Of a stretch of DNA of 64,000 nucleotides, positions 57,901 through 64,000 are shown piece by piece (the first letter of the stretch is position 1; every line of letters begins with the position of its first letter). A model generated the notes under the pieces. It did not search any database, had not been told where the DNA came from, and worked only from the letters and a program-made list of their open reading frames with translations. The translations under genes and the position numbers were made by a program. This DNA comes from an uncultured Myxococcales bacterium (GTDB lineage: Bacteria; Myxococcota_A; UBA9042; DTJE01): NCBI GenBank assembly GCA_903857665.1, contig CAIOFV010000104.1, positions 50,353 through 114,352 on the forward strand, read 5' to 3'.

Positions 57901-60280
57901 CTTGCGGGAGGCGCTGGCCGCCGAAATCACCGAGGCCGAGCGCCAGGCCCTGCACCGCCGAATTGCCGACCTCCTGGCCGGCGATTCGATCGACGTGGAG
58001 GATCGCGGGCAGCGCAGGGCGGATCACCTCATCCGTGCCGACCGGCGGGAAGAGGACGTCCCTGCGCTGGAAGAGGCCGCCGTCCGTGCCCTGCACGGGT
58101 TTGCCGCCACCGGTGCCGTGCGGCTGGCGCGTGCGGCGCTGGATCGCCTCCCGGATCGCCCGCCGGACGACGAAACGGTGGTCCGGTTGAAGCTGCTGCT
58201 GGCCTCGGCCTACGCCCTGGCCCGCCAGCCCGACGAGGCGGCGCAGCTGCACGAAGAGATCCTCGGGGCGAACCTCCCCGCGGCCGTCCACGCCACGGCC
58301 TTGAAGGAACTGGCGGACTCGCAGTTCGCGATGGGACGCTTGCGGGAATCGGTCGAAACGCAGTCCCGCGCCAGCGACCTGCTCGGTTATCGCCGCGTGA
58401 AGTGGGGGCCCCGGGTCGCCCTGCGGAACGCGTGGCGCCTGTTCCGCGAGGTCTGGCTGGAATCCCACCTCCCTCGTGCCTGCGATGCCCCCGAAACCCC
58501 GGATGCCGGGCGCAGCCTCCTGGCGGACGTCCTCAACCACGAGGCCCGCGCGCGCTTCTTCCTGGAAGGTGCGGCGGCCGGCGGATCCCTGCTGGATGCG
58601 CTGCACGAGGCCCGGCGGTCGTCGGACCTGCCCGCCTACGTTCGCATCCTGTCGCAGATGGGCGGGCAACTGGCCAGCGCGCTGGGCTGGGTGGGAATGT
58701 CCCGCCGCATGCTGGACCTGTCGGTACACGTCGCCGAGGTTGCGGGAGACCTTTCGGCACTTGCCCTGGCCCGGACGACCCGCCTGATGATCTATGGCGC
58801 GATGGGCGAATTCGACCAGTTCGACACCGAAAAGGCCGAGGTCGAGGGGATGGTCGCACGGGTCGGCGAGAACTGGGCCCTGGGCCTGTTCAACTCCTAT
58901 TGCTTCGACGTCATCCAGGAGCGAGGCCGCCCCTCCGAAGGGCTTTCCGTCGTGCTGACCTTCGCCGACCTCCTGGTCACCGGCAAGACCCGGGATTTCT
59001 CGACGTCCTGGTCCCTGAACCGCGGGGCCTGGGTGGCCTTGGCCATCGGCCGTCCCGACCTTGCCCGGCGTATCGTGGACATGGGGCTTGGCCATCCCTA
59101 TGCCCAGCAGGACCGGGTCCTCCTCGGCTATTTCCGGGGCCTCGACGTCCAGATCGCGGTGGACGCGCGCGACCCGGACCGCGCGATCCGGGCCGCTGAG
59201 GTCTTCATCGACGTGATGAAGGATGGTTCCAGGGCCCGTCGCCATTGCGCGCTGGCCACGTCGATCGCCGCGAAGGCGGCCTCGGCGGCGGCGCTGGACG
59301 CGGGTGCCAGCCCCGCGGCGGTCACGGTGCTGCAGGACATCCTGGCGCGGGGGCGGCGGATCGTGCAGCCGTTCCCGGTGTACCGACTGCATCTGGAACT
59401 CTGCGAGGCCCGCCTGGACCTCATCCGCGGGAGGCAGCGCGCCGCTCGTCATCGACTGGACGGCCTTCTTCGGGCGGCCCGGGCGCTGCCCCAGGGTACG
59501 GTCGTTTCCGCCGAAATCCTCCACCTCGCGGCCAGCCTCGAGGGCGGGCCATCGTCCATCCGTGGTCGCGACCTTCTTCGCGAGGCCTGGGGGCGCGTTT
59601 CGACCTGCGACAATTGCCTGCCCTTCAGGCGGCGCCTCGCCGTGGAACTGGACGAACCGCAGGCCGGCGCCACCGAGTCCCAGCGGATCGCAGCCTCGCT
59701 GACCTCCGCGCTTCGGCTTCCGGCGGATCCGCTGGCCGAGTCCCGACCCGCGCCGCGAATCGGGACGCACACGCTGCTCCCCCGGGGAACCCTGGAACTG
59801 TTCGAAACGACGCATGCGGCGATGGGTGCCCTGGCCCGCGGCGAGTCCAGCCTGTCCAGCGTGCTTGTTCCCGTGGCGCGCTTCTCCGGTGCGGACGTCG
59901 CCCTCCTGCTGCGATACACCGGGGCGACCCAGCGGGTGGTTCCGCTGGCGCTCTTCCCGGAGGAGCCGCGCAACCTGGAGCACCTGCTGGAACTGGCGTC
60001 GCCCCTGTGCCACGCCGTGGCCGGGCGCATGACGACCGTCGTCGAGGCCTTCGGGGACGTGACGGACGGGTTCGCCCGCGGGTCGTGCGCCGCGTTCCCG
60101 GTTTCGAGGGGGGTCACGCCGGACCTGTTCCTGTTCCTCGCGAACCGATCCACCCCGGGGGTCTTCGACCCGGCGAAGCTGCGCAATGTGGAGGCGGTGC
60201 TGCCGGCCATCGAGGCGGCCGTCCTGCTGTCCGATCGCATCGGGCAGGGATCCATCGATCCCCCGGGGGGGGCGCCCTGA
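54926..60280 (+). CDS. Ser/Thr kinase - pseudokinase - STAND ATPase - TPR - GAF protein
   Basis: 1,784 residues from ATG 54926 (ATG 54929 also possible). Domain 1 (about 10-270) is an intact Ser/Thr kinase: GEGAMGSVYVARQ, lysine in AVKVIH, VVHRDLKPVNAML (about 136), LDFGIAS (about 161), GTPAYMAPEQATG. Domain 2 (about 330-610) is a second kinase fold with defects: IIHQDVRPGTLWI where HRD should be (about 457) and EGAGMW where DFG should be (about 477); probably a pseudokinase. Domain 3 (about 630-930) is an AAA-type ATPase: Walker A RGASGVGKSRLADE (about 653), Walker B VCLVLDDLQWMD (about 780). Residues 1050-1570 are TPR-like helical repeats. A GAF-like domain ends the protein (about 1625-1775). 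Cytoplasmic. Confidence 0.9.
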   Translation: MMGSGAELVGRTIDGRYEILRLLGEGAMGSVYVARQLAMDREVAVKVIHPDLLSQSRAVGRFMQESRAVSSLHHPNVVTVHDFGRSEDGMLYLVMEHLHGVTLEALLAHGALPLDRALPIAAQLCSGLEAAHSRGVVHRDLKPVNAMLCQAEGFGPLVKILDFGIASVFDQDSHFTQDGHVVGTPAYMAPEQATGQAVGPAADLYALGTVLYHMLAGALPFDVASASVMMAARSQTDAPPLSSRARQPIPDAIERIVMQCLARRPEERPASAAIVRAALIGEVETASRFVSVRDAGPRDGAPAVRAAPATASRDTLARNRRVGIAWRRGHVVAERYEVREVEASDPCETVRAIDLRSPEGSAVILRRLSVGDEHQGGLAEILVEGHLSVLARFRHPGIVALRNAAIEGGSLFLVTDPPPPSSLDQRLSRTGRVPYEVAVRMVLGLLPTIEALHGLGIIHQDVRPGTLWIARNGDLVLEGAGMWALVDAGLPLFLDEELSAARLYKAPEQLGALTEPIGPESDLYAIGAVLYRMLTDCLPFESRQELDVTYRKLTSVVPPPSMIVPEIPPGLDEVITRLLRPRPIDRFRSVTALREALEGVLSGVEPGTGRLEVFRRLGAEGQMHGRDPERRQLMAMVERLAENGTGATAILRGASGVGKSRLADEISFQVRRRGGLVVRAKARDGDTSTPFAVAREALGALGLAIDRLDPERRNEARERVHAAVGELGSLLRGFAPWLERAFSDATPAPRLEATEARDRLLSTLCQAILASGTRDAPVCLVLDDLQWMDTGTWQAIELLASNCHRHPVLVICCVRAVSADDSDARVLDPLVAAGAVTLDLSPLGRDAVTAFLSERLGDIPGLDALARVLQRLADGNPAGLRELLGEAERAGIVFWSGTSWVVNEGRLPDLPPANNVVSRMRGRLQALAPVTRRILGSAAIWGGPFDLALLTAMLSDQPRSAVIDALVEADRAELLRWVRRDPPGFRDFAHDSLREALAAEITEAERQALHRRIADLLAGDSIDVEDRGQRRADHLIRADRREEDVPALEEAAVRALHGFAATGAVRLARAALDRLPDRPPDDETVVRLKLLLASAYALARQPDEAAQLHEEILGANLPAAVHATALKELADSQFAMGRLRESVETQSRASDLLGYRRVKWGPRVALRNAWRLFREVWLESHLPRACDAPETPDAGRSLLADVLNHEARARFFLEGAAAGGSLLDALHEARRSSDLPAYVRILSQMGGQLASALGWVGMSRRMLDLSVHVAEVAGDLSALALARTTRLMIYGAMGEFDQFDTEKAEVEGMVARVGENWALGLFNSYCFDVIQERGRPSEGLSVVLTFADLLVTGKTRDFSTSWSLNRGAWVALAIGRPDLARRIVDMGLGHPYAQQDRVLLGYFRGLDVQIAVDARDPDRAIRAAEVFIDVMKDGSRARRHCALATSIAAKAASAAALDAGASPAAVTVLQDILARGRRIVQPFPVYRLHLELCEARLDLIRGRQRAARHRLDGLLRAARALPQGTVVSAEILHLAASLEGGPSSIRGRDLLREAWGRVSTCDNCLPFRRRLAVELDEPQAGATESQRIAASLTSALRLPADPLAESRPAPRIGTHTLLPRGTLELFETTHAAMGALARGESSLSSVLVPVARFSGADVALLLRYTGATQRVVPLALFPEEPRNLEHLLELASPLCHAVAGRMTTVVEAFGDVTDGFARGSCAAFPVSRGVTPDLFLFLANRSTPGVFDPAKLRNVEAVLPAIEAAVLLSDRIGQGSIDPPGGAP

Positions 60281-60409
60281 CCGCGTAGGCCTTGTCCCGC
60301 TTGGGTTTCCGGCCGGGTCCATGGTGTTCCAAATAGATTCGGATATCCTTCGTCCAAGTCGTACGCGGGACGTGGGGTCCCGTGACGCCCTTCTGCTGGA
60401 GAGGACCCG

Positions 60410-60682
60410 ATGAAGAAGTTCCTGATGTTCGTGGGTGCAGCCGTGCTGGTGATGGGCTTCGTGTCCGGCATGGCCTTCGGTCGTCCGGCCTACAAGAAGG
60501 ACCTGGGCGCCGAGAACTGCGCCGTCTGCCACCTGGACGACAAGAAGGCCCCGAACGCGGCGAACAAGGAATGGAAGACCGCCAAGGAGATGGCCGACAA
60601 GCTGAAGGAAGGCAAGGGCACGTTCGCGGGCAAGACCGCCTGCGCCGACTGCCACAAGGGCCAGATGAAGCCGGCGAAGTAG
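60410..60682 (+). CDS. Small di-heme c-type cytochrome
   Basis: 90 residues. ATG 60410 after GGAGAGG. Signal peptide (MKKFLMFVGAAVLVMGFVSG, cleaved near residue 24). Two CxxCH heme sites: CAVCH (37-41) and CADCH (78-82). The rest is Lys/Ala-rich and small, with only 40 residues between hemes. It is a periplasmic electron carrier or a sensing cytochrome. A possible -10 box TATCCT (60346-60351) lies upstream without a clear -35. No obvious electron-transfer partner adjacent. Confidence 0.88.
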   Translation: MKKFLMFVGAAVLVMGFVSGMAFGRPAYKKDLGAENCAVCHLDDKKAPNAANKEWKTAKEMADKLKEGKGTFAGKTACADCHKGQMKPAK

Positions 60683-60697
60683 ATCGTCACGACCCCA

Positions 60698-60726
60698 TTG
60701 ACCGCGAGCAGCACTCCGTACAGACT
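60698..60726 (+). promoter_or_regulatory. Candidate promoter of the alpha/beta hydrolase lipoprotein
   Basis: TTGACC (60698-60703), 17 bp, CAGACT (60721-60726). The TTG could be mistaken for a start codon of an extended hydrolase frame. Start predicted near 60733; ATG 60806. Confidence 0.3.
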
Positions 60727-60805
60727 CGTCCCCGACGCGCCGGGCAAGGTCCAGGACCGTCCCCGTGCGGCATGGCATGCTGGATCCATGAAGCGGGAGG
60801 CTGTG

Positions 60806-62206
60806 ATGAGGTGCGTGTTCGCGGGTGCCGCGGTCCTGTGCCTGTTCGGGATGGTCGCGTGCGGGTCGTCTGGCGGGACGGCCTCGCTGGACGCCGACGC
60901 GGTGACGCCCGATGTCCCCGTCGGCGACGTCCCTGCAACCGATGACGGCGTCCTGTCGGACGCGCCCGGCCGCGATGTGCCGGTCGAGGACGTTCCCGCG
61001 GTGGACGTGCCGCCGGACGGATTCGAGTGGGACGCCAGCCCGACGCCCAATTGCGAGGACGCCTTCTGCGCGGCCGGTCCGGACAGCGCGCCGGATCCCA
61101 TGGCGCCGGGCCCGTTCCCGGTGGGCCTGCGGCGCCTGGTCTTCGTGGATCCGAACCAGACGAACTATGACGGCACCCCACGAACGCTGGTCACCGAGAT
61201 CTGGTACCCGACGACCCGGGAGTTCTACGACAGCCATCCGACGTTCGTGTATGACATCAAGGCGGACGCGGCGCTCGCCCCGGGCTACGAGGGCCTCGCG
61301 GCGAAACTGGAAGGCGTCGATATCGGCTCGTTCCCGGTGCCCGCGGTGAAGGACGCGCCGGTGCGCCACGGCGACGGCCGCTATCCCCTGGTGATGTTCT
61401 CGCACGGGGCCTTCGGCATCCGATACCAGAGCCTCTTCTACACGGTGGCCCTGGCGTCGCACGGCTATGTCGTGGTGGCGCCCGACCACGAAAAGAACTC
61501 CCTGTACGACCTGCTGCAGAGCGGGGAAGACAGCACGCACCTCGGCGAATCGGCGTTTGCGCGGCCGAAGGACATCCTGTTCCTGATGGACCAGATGACC
61601 GCCTGGGACAAGGACCCGACCAACGACTTCTACAAGTCGATCGAGGCCGACAACGTCGGCATCACCGGGCATTCGTTCGGCGGGTACACGTGCTTCGCGG
61701 TCGCGTTCCATCCCGATTCGACCGGCTACCCGGACTTCGATCCGCGGGTCAAGGCGATCGTGCCGCACGCGCCGGCCGGCTACCTGATCGGCGCGACGGG
61801 CGCCTACGGGCCGGACTGGCACGTGCCGACGGTGATCGAGGGCGGCGAAATGGACAAGACGCTGGAATTCAAGCAGGCCTTCAAGGACCCGTGGGACACC
61901 CTGGGCACCCCGAAGTGGTTCCTGGACATCAAGCGCGGCGGGCATTTCACGTTCTCGGACATCTGCAAGGTGAACCTTTCGGAGGTTGCCGACAAGCTGG
62001 GATATGGCGACGCTCGGGACGCCCTCCAGGACGGGTGCGGCGTGGACAACTGGGACTACCGGGAGGCCGCCAAGGCGATCAACCTGTACTCGATCGCCAC
62101 GTTCAACCGCTTCCTGCGCCACAGCGCCGGGTCCGTGCAGTTCATGACGCAGGCCGCGGGCGCCCAGTTCGGCGACGAGGTGACCTTCCTGTCCGCCGAG
62201 CAGTGA
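60806..62206 (+). CDS. Alpha/beta-hydrolase lipoprotein (PAF-acetylhydrolase/dienelactone-hydrolase-like)
   Basis: 466 residues. I chose ATG 60806, which has GGGAGG 5 bp upstream, rather than ATG 60788 or the TTG at 60698. Lipobox VAC (C19), acidic tether (about 28-75; VTPDVPVGDVPATDDGVLSD). The hydrolase domain (90-460) has oxyanion-hole region VMFSHGAFG, the nucleophile elbow ITGHSFGGYTCF (about 290-300), a possible acid D in DWHVPTVIEGGEMD, and a histidine in IKRGGHFTFSD. This layout matches PAF-acetylhydrolase-like esterases. Extracytoplasmic esterase or lipase; substrate unknown. Confidence 0.85.
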   Translation: MRCVFAGAAVLCLFGMVACGSSGGTASLDADAVTPDVPVGDVPATDDGVLSDAPGRDVPVEDVPAVDVPPDGFEWDASPTPNCEDAFCAAGPDSAPDPMAPGPFPVGLRRLVFVDPNQTNYDGTPRTLVTEIWYPTTREFYDSHPTFVYDIKADAALAPGYEGLAAKLEGVDIGSFPVPAVKDAPVRHGDGRYPLVMFSHGAFGIRYQSLFYTVALASHGYVVVAPDHEKNSLYDLLQSGEDSTHLGESAFARPKDILFLMDQMTAWDKDPTNDFYKSIEADNVGITGHSFGGYTCFAVAFHPDSTGYPDFDPRVKAIVPHAPAGYLIGATGAYGPDWHVPTVIEGGEMDKTLEFKQAFKDPWDTLGTPKWFLDIKRGGHFTFSDICKVNLSEVADKLGYGDARDALQDGCGVDNWDYREAAKAINLYSIATFNRFLRHSAGSVQFMTQAAGAQFGDEVTFLSAEQ

Positions 62207-62208
62207 CG

Positions 62209-63657
62209 TCAGCGATCGCCGGCCGCGCTGGCGACCGGGACGAGGGCGAGGCCCGACGTGCGTTCCAGTGCGGCCACCGCCACGTCATAGTCGTAGACGG
62301 CCATTTCCGCCACCAGTCGGGCCTGGAGGAACTGGAACAGCCCGTCCAGGACGTCCCGCAACGAACCCTGGTTGCTTTCCAGAAGGTCCAGCTTCGATTC
62401 GACCCAGAACACGGCCGACTTCAGGGCGTCCTGCTGGGTATGCACGAGGGCCTTCGCATCGACCATCTGGCGATACAGCGTTTCCACGTCGAGGCGGACG
62501 CCCCGCTCGGCCTCGTCCAGGGCGGCATCCTGCCTGTGGCGGGCGGCAACAGCCTCGTGCCATTCGCCCAGTTTCCGGCCCAGATCGAGGTCCCACCGCA
62601 CCGCGAGGCCCCCGCTGGCGTTCCATCCGTTGAAGGGGTTTCCCGCGAAGGGGCTGGAACCGTGGTCGGCCACGTTGCTGTAGGCGTAGTTGAACTTCCC
62701 GGTGAGGACCAGGTCCGGGTACATCGCCCAGTACCGGGCCCGGGCGTCCGCGCTTCCGGCGGCCAGGCCGCGCCGCAAGGCCACCAGTTCGGGGCGGCCG
62801 TTCACCGCCGTGTCGATCGCCTCGTCCAGGGTCACTTCCTTCAAGGGCGTGACGAATTCCGGGGGGCGTGTCGCGACGTCGGGCCCATCCTGCGGATCCT
62901 CGCCCAGCGCCCACCGCAGGTTGCCCAGCGCCAGCGTGCCCAGGCGAGACGCCTCCAGTTCCCGCGACTTCAATTGCGCCTCGTACACCCGGATCTTCAT
63001 TTCGTCGATCGGATCGAACGAGGCGTCATCGGCGGCCTTCTGTTCGGCGACATGGCGCTTCGCCCGATCGAAGTAGTCCCGGCCCTGTCCCAGGATGGCC
63101 TGCATCTCGCGGGCCAAGGCCAGCCCGTACCATCCCTTCAGGACCCGGAATCGGACCTCCGCGCGGGCGACGTCCTCGGTCGCCTTGCCGACCGACACGC
63201 CCAGGCGGGCTGCGGCCTTCAGGTGCTGCAGTTTGCTGAAGCCATACAGGGGCATGGCCCCGGACACTTCCGTGTACACGAACACGCCCCATCGGCCGTA
63301 GTCCGTGTGCCCGCTGGTCCGCCCCCCGGTCTTGGCCGGCATCGGGGTGATCAGCGACTGCAGGGTGACCAGCGGGTACTGGTTCGACTTCGCCTGGTCC
63401 AGCCTCGCCTCGAAGGCCTCGGTGCCTGCCTTCGCCGCATCGATCAGCGGGGATTGCCGGGCGGCGCGGTCCAGGGCCTGGCGGAGGTCCAGCGTGCCAT
63501 GCGCGGGCCGGGAGGTCGGGACACTGGCCGCCAGCGCGACCGTCGGCGGGGGAGGCGGCAGGGCAGGGCGCACCGGTTCGGCCGCCCATGCGCGAGGCGA
63601 CGCGATGAGCGCCGCCAGCGCCAGTGCCGGCAGCGCGCGGCAGACCGTCAGAATCAC
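62209..63657 (-). CDS. TolC-family outer-membrane efflux/secretion protein
   Basis: 482 residues. GTG 63657 overlaps the stop of the upstream partial gene (GTGA), so they are translationally coupled. Signal peptide ends at AWA/AEP (residue 25). A Pro-rich N-terminus is followed by two structurally similar halves (about 55-265 and 280-470) of long amphipathic helices: LDLRQALDRAARQSPLIDAA, then LDEAIDTAVNGRPELVALRR. The second is the classic TolC repeat start. Beta-strand segments such as LTGKFNYAYSNVADHG flank the helices. It should trimerise into an outer-membrane channel. The periplasmic adaptor or pump is probably beyond the right edge. It is convergent with the hydrolase gene (2 bp between stops). 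Confidence 0.85.
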   Translation of the reverse strand: MILTVCRALPALALAALIASPRAWAAEPVRPALPPPPPTVALAASVPTSRPAHGTLDLRQALDRAARQSPLIDAAKAGTEAFEARLDQAKSNQYPLVTLQSLITPMPAKTGGRTSGHTDYGRWGVFVYTEVSGAMPLYGFSKLQHLKAAARLGVSVGKATEDVARAEVRFRVLKGWYGLALAREMQAILGQGRDYFDRAKRHVAEQKAADDASFDPIDEMKIRVYEAQLKSRELEASRLGTLALGNLRWALGEDPQDGPDVATRPPEFVTPLKEVTLDEAIDTAVNGRPELVALRRGLAAGSADARARYWAMYPDLVLTGKFNYAYSNVADHGSSPFAGNPFNGWNASGGLAVRWDLDLGRKLGEWHEAVAARHRQDAALDEAERGVRLDVETLYRQMVDAKALVHTQQDALKSAVFWVESKLDLLESNQGSLRDVLDGLFQFLQARLVAEMAVYDYDVAVAALERTSGLALVPVASAAGDR

Positions 63658-64000
63658 GGATTGACCACCGTGAAGAAATACCGCCCATCGCCGCCGAACT
63701 TCGAGGTCTTGCCGCCCTCGGTCACCTCCGCGGCGAACGGGCCGTTGAAGTCGTACAGGATCGGCTTGGCGAACTTGGACACCACGAACCGTTCGACCGC
63801 GTTCGACGATTCCAGGTAGTCTTCGCGGCCGGTCAGCTTGTTCGCCTTGATGGCGGCCTTCACCGTCCCGGCTTCGTTGGCCCAGTCCAGCCGCACCAGC
63901 CGCGGGACGTGGTACTCGGGCTTCGACGTATCGACCAGCTCGTCGCCCATCGTGGCCTTGAAGGCGGTGGTATCGAAGACCTTCTTGCCGTCCTTGAACA
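63654..64000 (-). CDS. Unknown protein, C-terminal end only
   Basis: The frame enters from the right window edge and ends at TGA 63656-63654, giving about 115 visible residues. The protein carries FKDGKKVFDTTAFKATMGDE, EYHVPRLVRLDWANEAGTVK and GGDGRYFFTVVNP at the end. A beta-strand-rich C-terminus and no membrane helix. I do not recognise the family. It is the upstream neighbour of the TolC-like gene and overlaps its start, so it probably belongs to the same export or envelope operon. Start codon lies outside the window. Confidence 0.6.
   Translation of the reverse strand, partial: FKDGKKVFDTTAFKATMGDELVDTSKPEYHVPRLVRLDWANEAGTVKAAIKANKLTGREDYLESSNAVERFVVSKFAKPILYDFNGPFAAEVTEGGKTSKFGGDGRYFFTVVNP

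Noticed and set aside
54590..62122. Very long minus-strand open frame (over 2,500 codons) opposite the kinases
   Set aside because: It mirrors the G+C-rich codon pattern of the plus-strand kinase and histidine kinase genes, has low-complexity Arg/Gly/Gln-rich translation and no domain motifs; it is an antisense shadow.
1..64000. CRISPR arrays, rRNA, tRNA, IS elements, prophage
   Set aside because: None recognised: no regular repeats with spacers, no conserved RNA gene sequences and no transposase, integrase or phage structural motif in the translated frames.

Overview
The window is a gene-dense, very G+C-rich stretch (coding third positions almost all G or C) from a Gram-negative bacterium. 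The gene content points to a Myxococcota/deltaproteobacterial-type organism: eleven predicted lipoproteins, FadL and TolC family outer-membrane proteins, an OmpA-like protein with a MYXO-CTERM-like sorting tail, a sigma-54-driven type IV pilin, large hybrid histidine kinases, a eukaryote-like Ser/Thr kinase with STAND-type ATPase and repeats, and c-di-GMP enzymes. This lineage call is an inference from gene content; no rRNA or tRNA gene lies in the window.

Layout. 1-3.7 kb: two-subunit transketolase (first subunit truncated by the window edge), O-acetylhomoserine sulfhydrylase and cysteine synthase. 3.9-8.8 kb: a small sensor kinase, a thioredoxin-TPR lipoprotein (minus strand) and proB-proA. 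8.9-15 kb: an OmpA-like fusion protein with an internal signal peptide and a 1,210-residue cysteine-rich lipoprotein. 15.1-19.4 kb: receiver-first histidine kinase, LuxR-type regulator and HD-GYP regulator. 19.5-24.8 kb: VolA-like lipoprotein, FadL porin, GreA/B-type factor and a diguanylate cyclase. 24.8-27.9 kb: large lipoprotein, then pilA with a textbook sigma-54 promoter. 28.1-32 kb (minus): ketopantoate reductase-like and acetoacetate decarboxylase-like enzymes and an ASH-repeat lipoprotein. 32.1-39.5 kb: CehA-type metallohydrolase lipoprotein, SPFH protein with three internal repeats, small lipoprotein, and a peptidoglycan-binding/HExxH protein. 39.5-47.1 kb (minus): HD protein, M28 peptidase, serine hydrolase, CoA transferase, propeller lipoprotein. 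47.2-50.5 kb: tcdA, a frameshifted outer-membrane-like gene, two tiny Cys-rich proteins, and an RRM protein with a long structured leader. 50.6-60.3 kb: PD-(D/E)XK-like protein, hybrid histidine kinase and an overlapping 1,784-residue Ser/Thr kinase. 60.4-64 kb: tiny di-heme cytochrome, alpha/beta hydrolase lipoprotein, TolC-like protein and the end of an unknown gene.

How it fits together. Most of the window encodes the cell envelope and the signalling that controls it. At least six lipoproteins carry the same kind of acidic Asp/Val/Pro-rich tether right after the lipid-modified cysteine. Core metabolism (proline, cysteine, methionine) is interspersed. Promoters read by eye share a pattern: TTGnC(A/x), 17-18 bp, TAnnnT, with short leaders. 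No CRISPR array, IS element, phage or integron was found. The strongest candidates for something new are the fused OmpA protein, the SPFH/peptidoglycan-binding/HExxH cluster, the coupled histidine kinase and kinase-pseudokinase-ATPase pair, and the shared lipoprotein tether.
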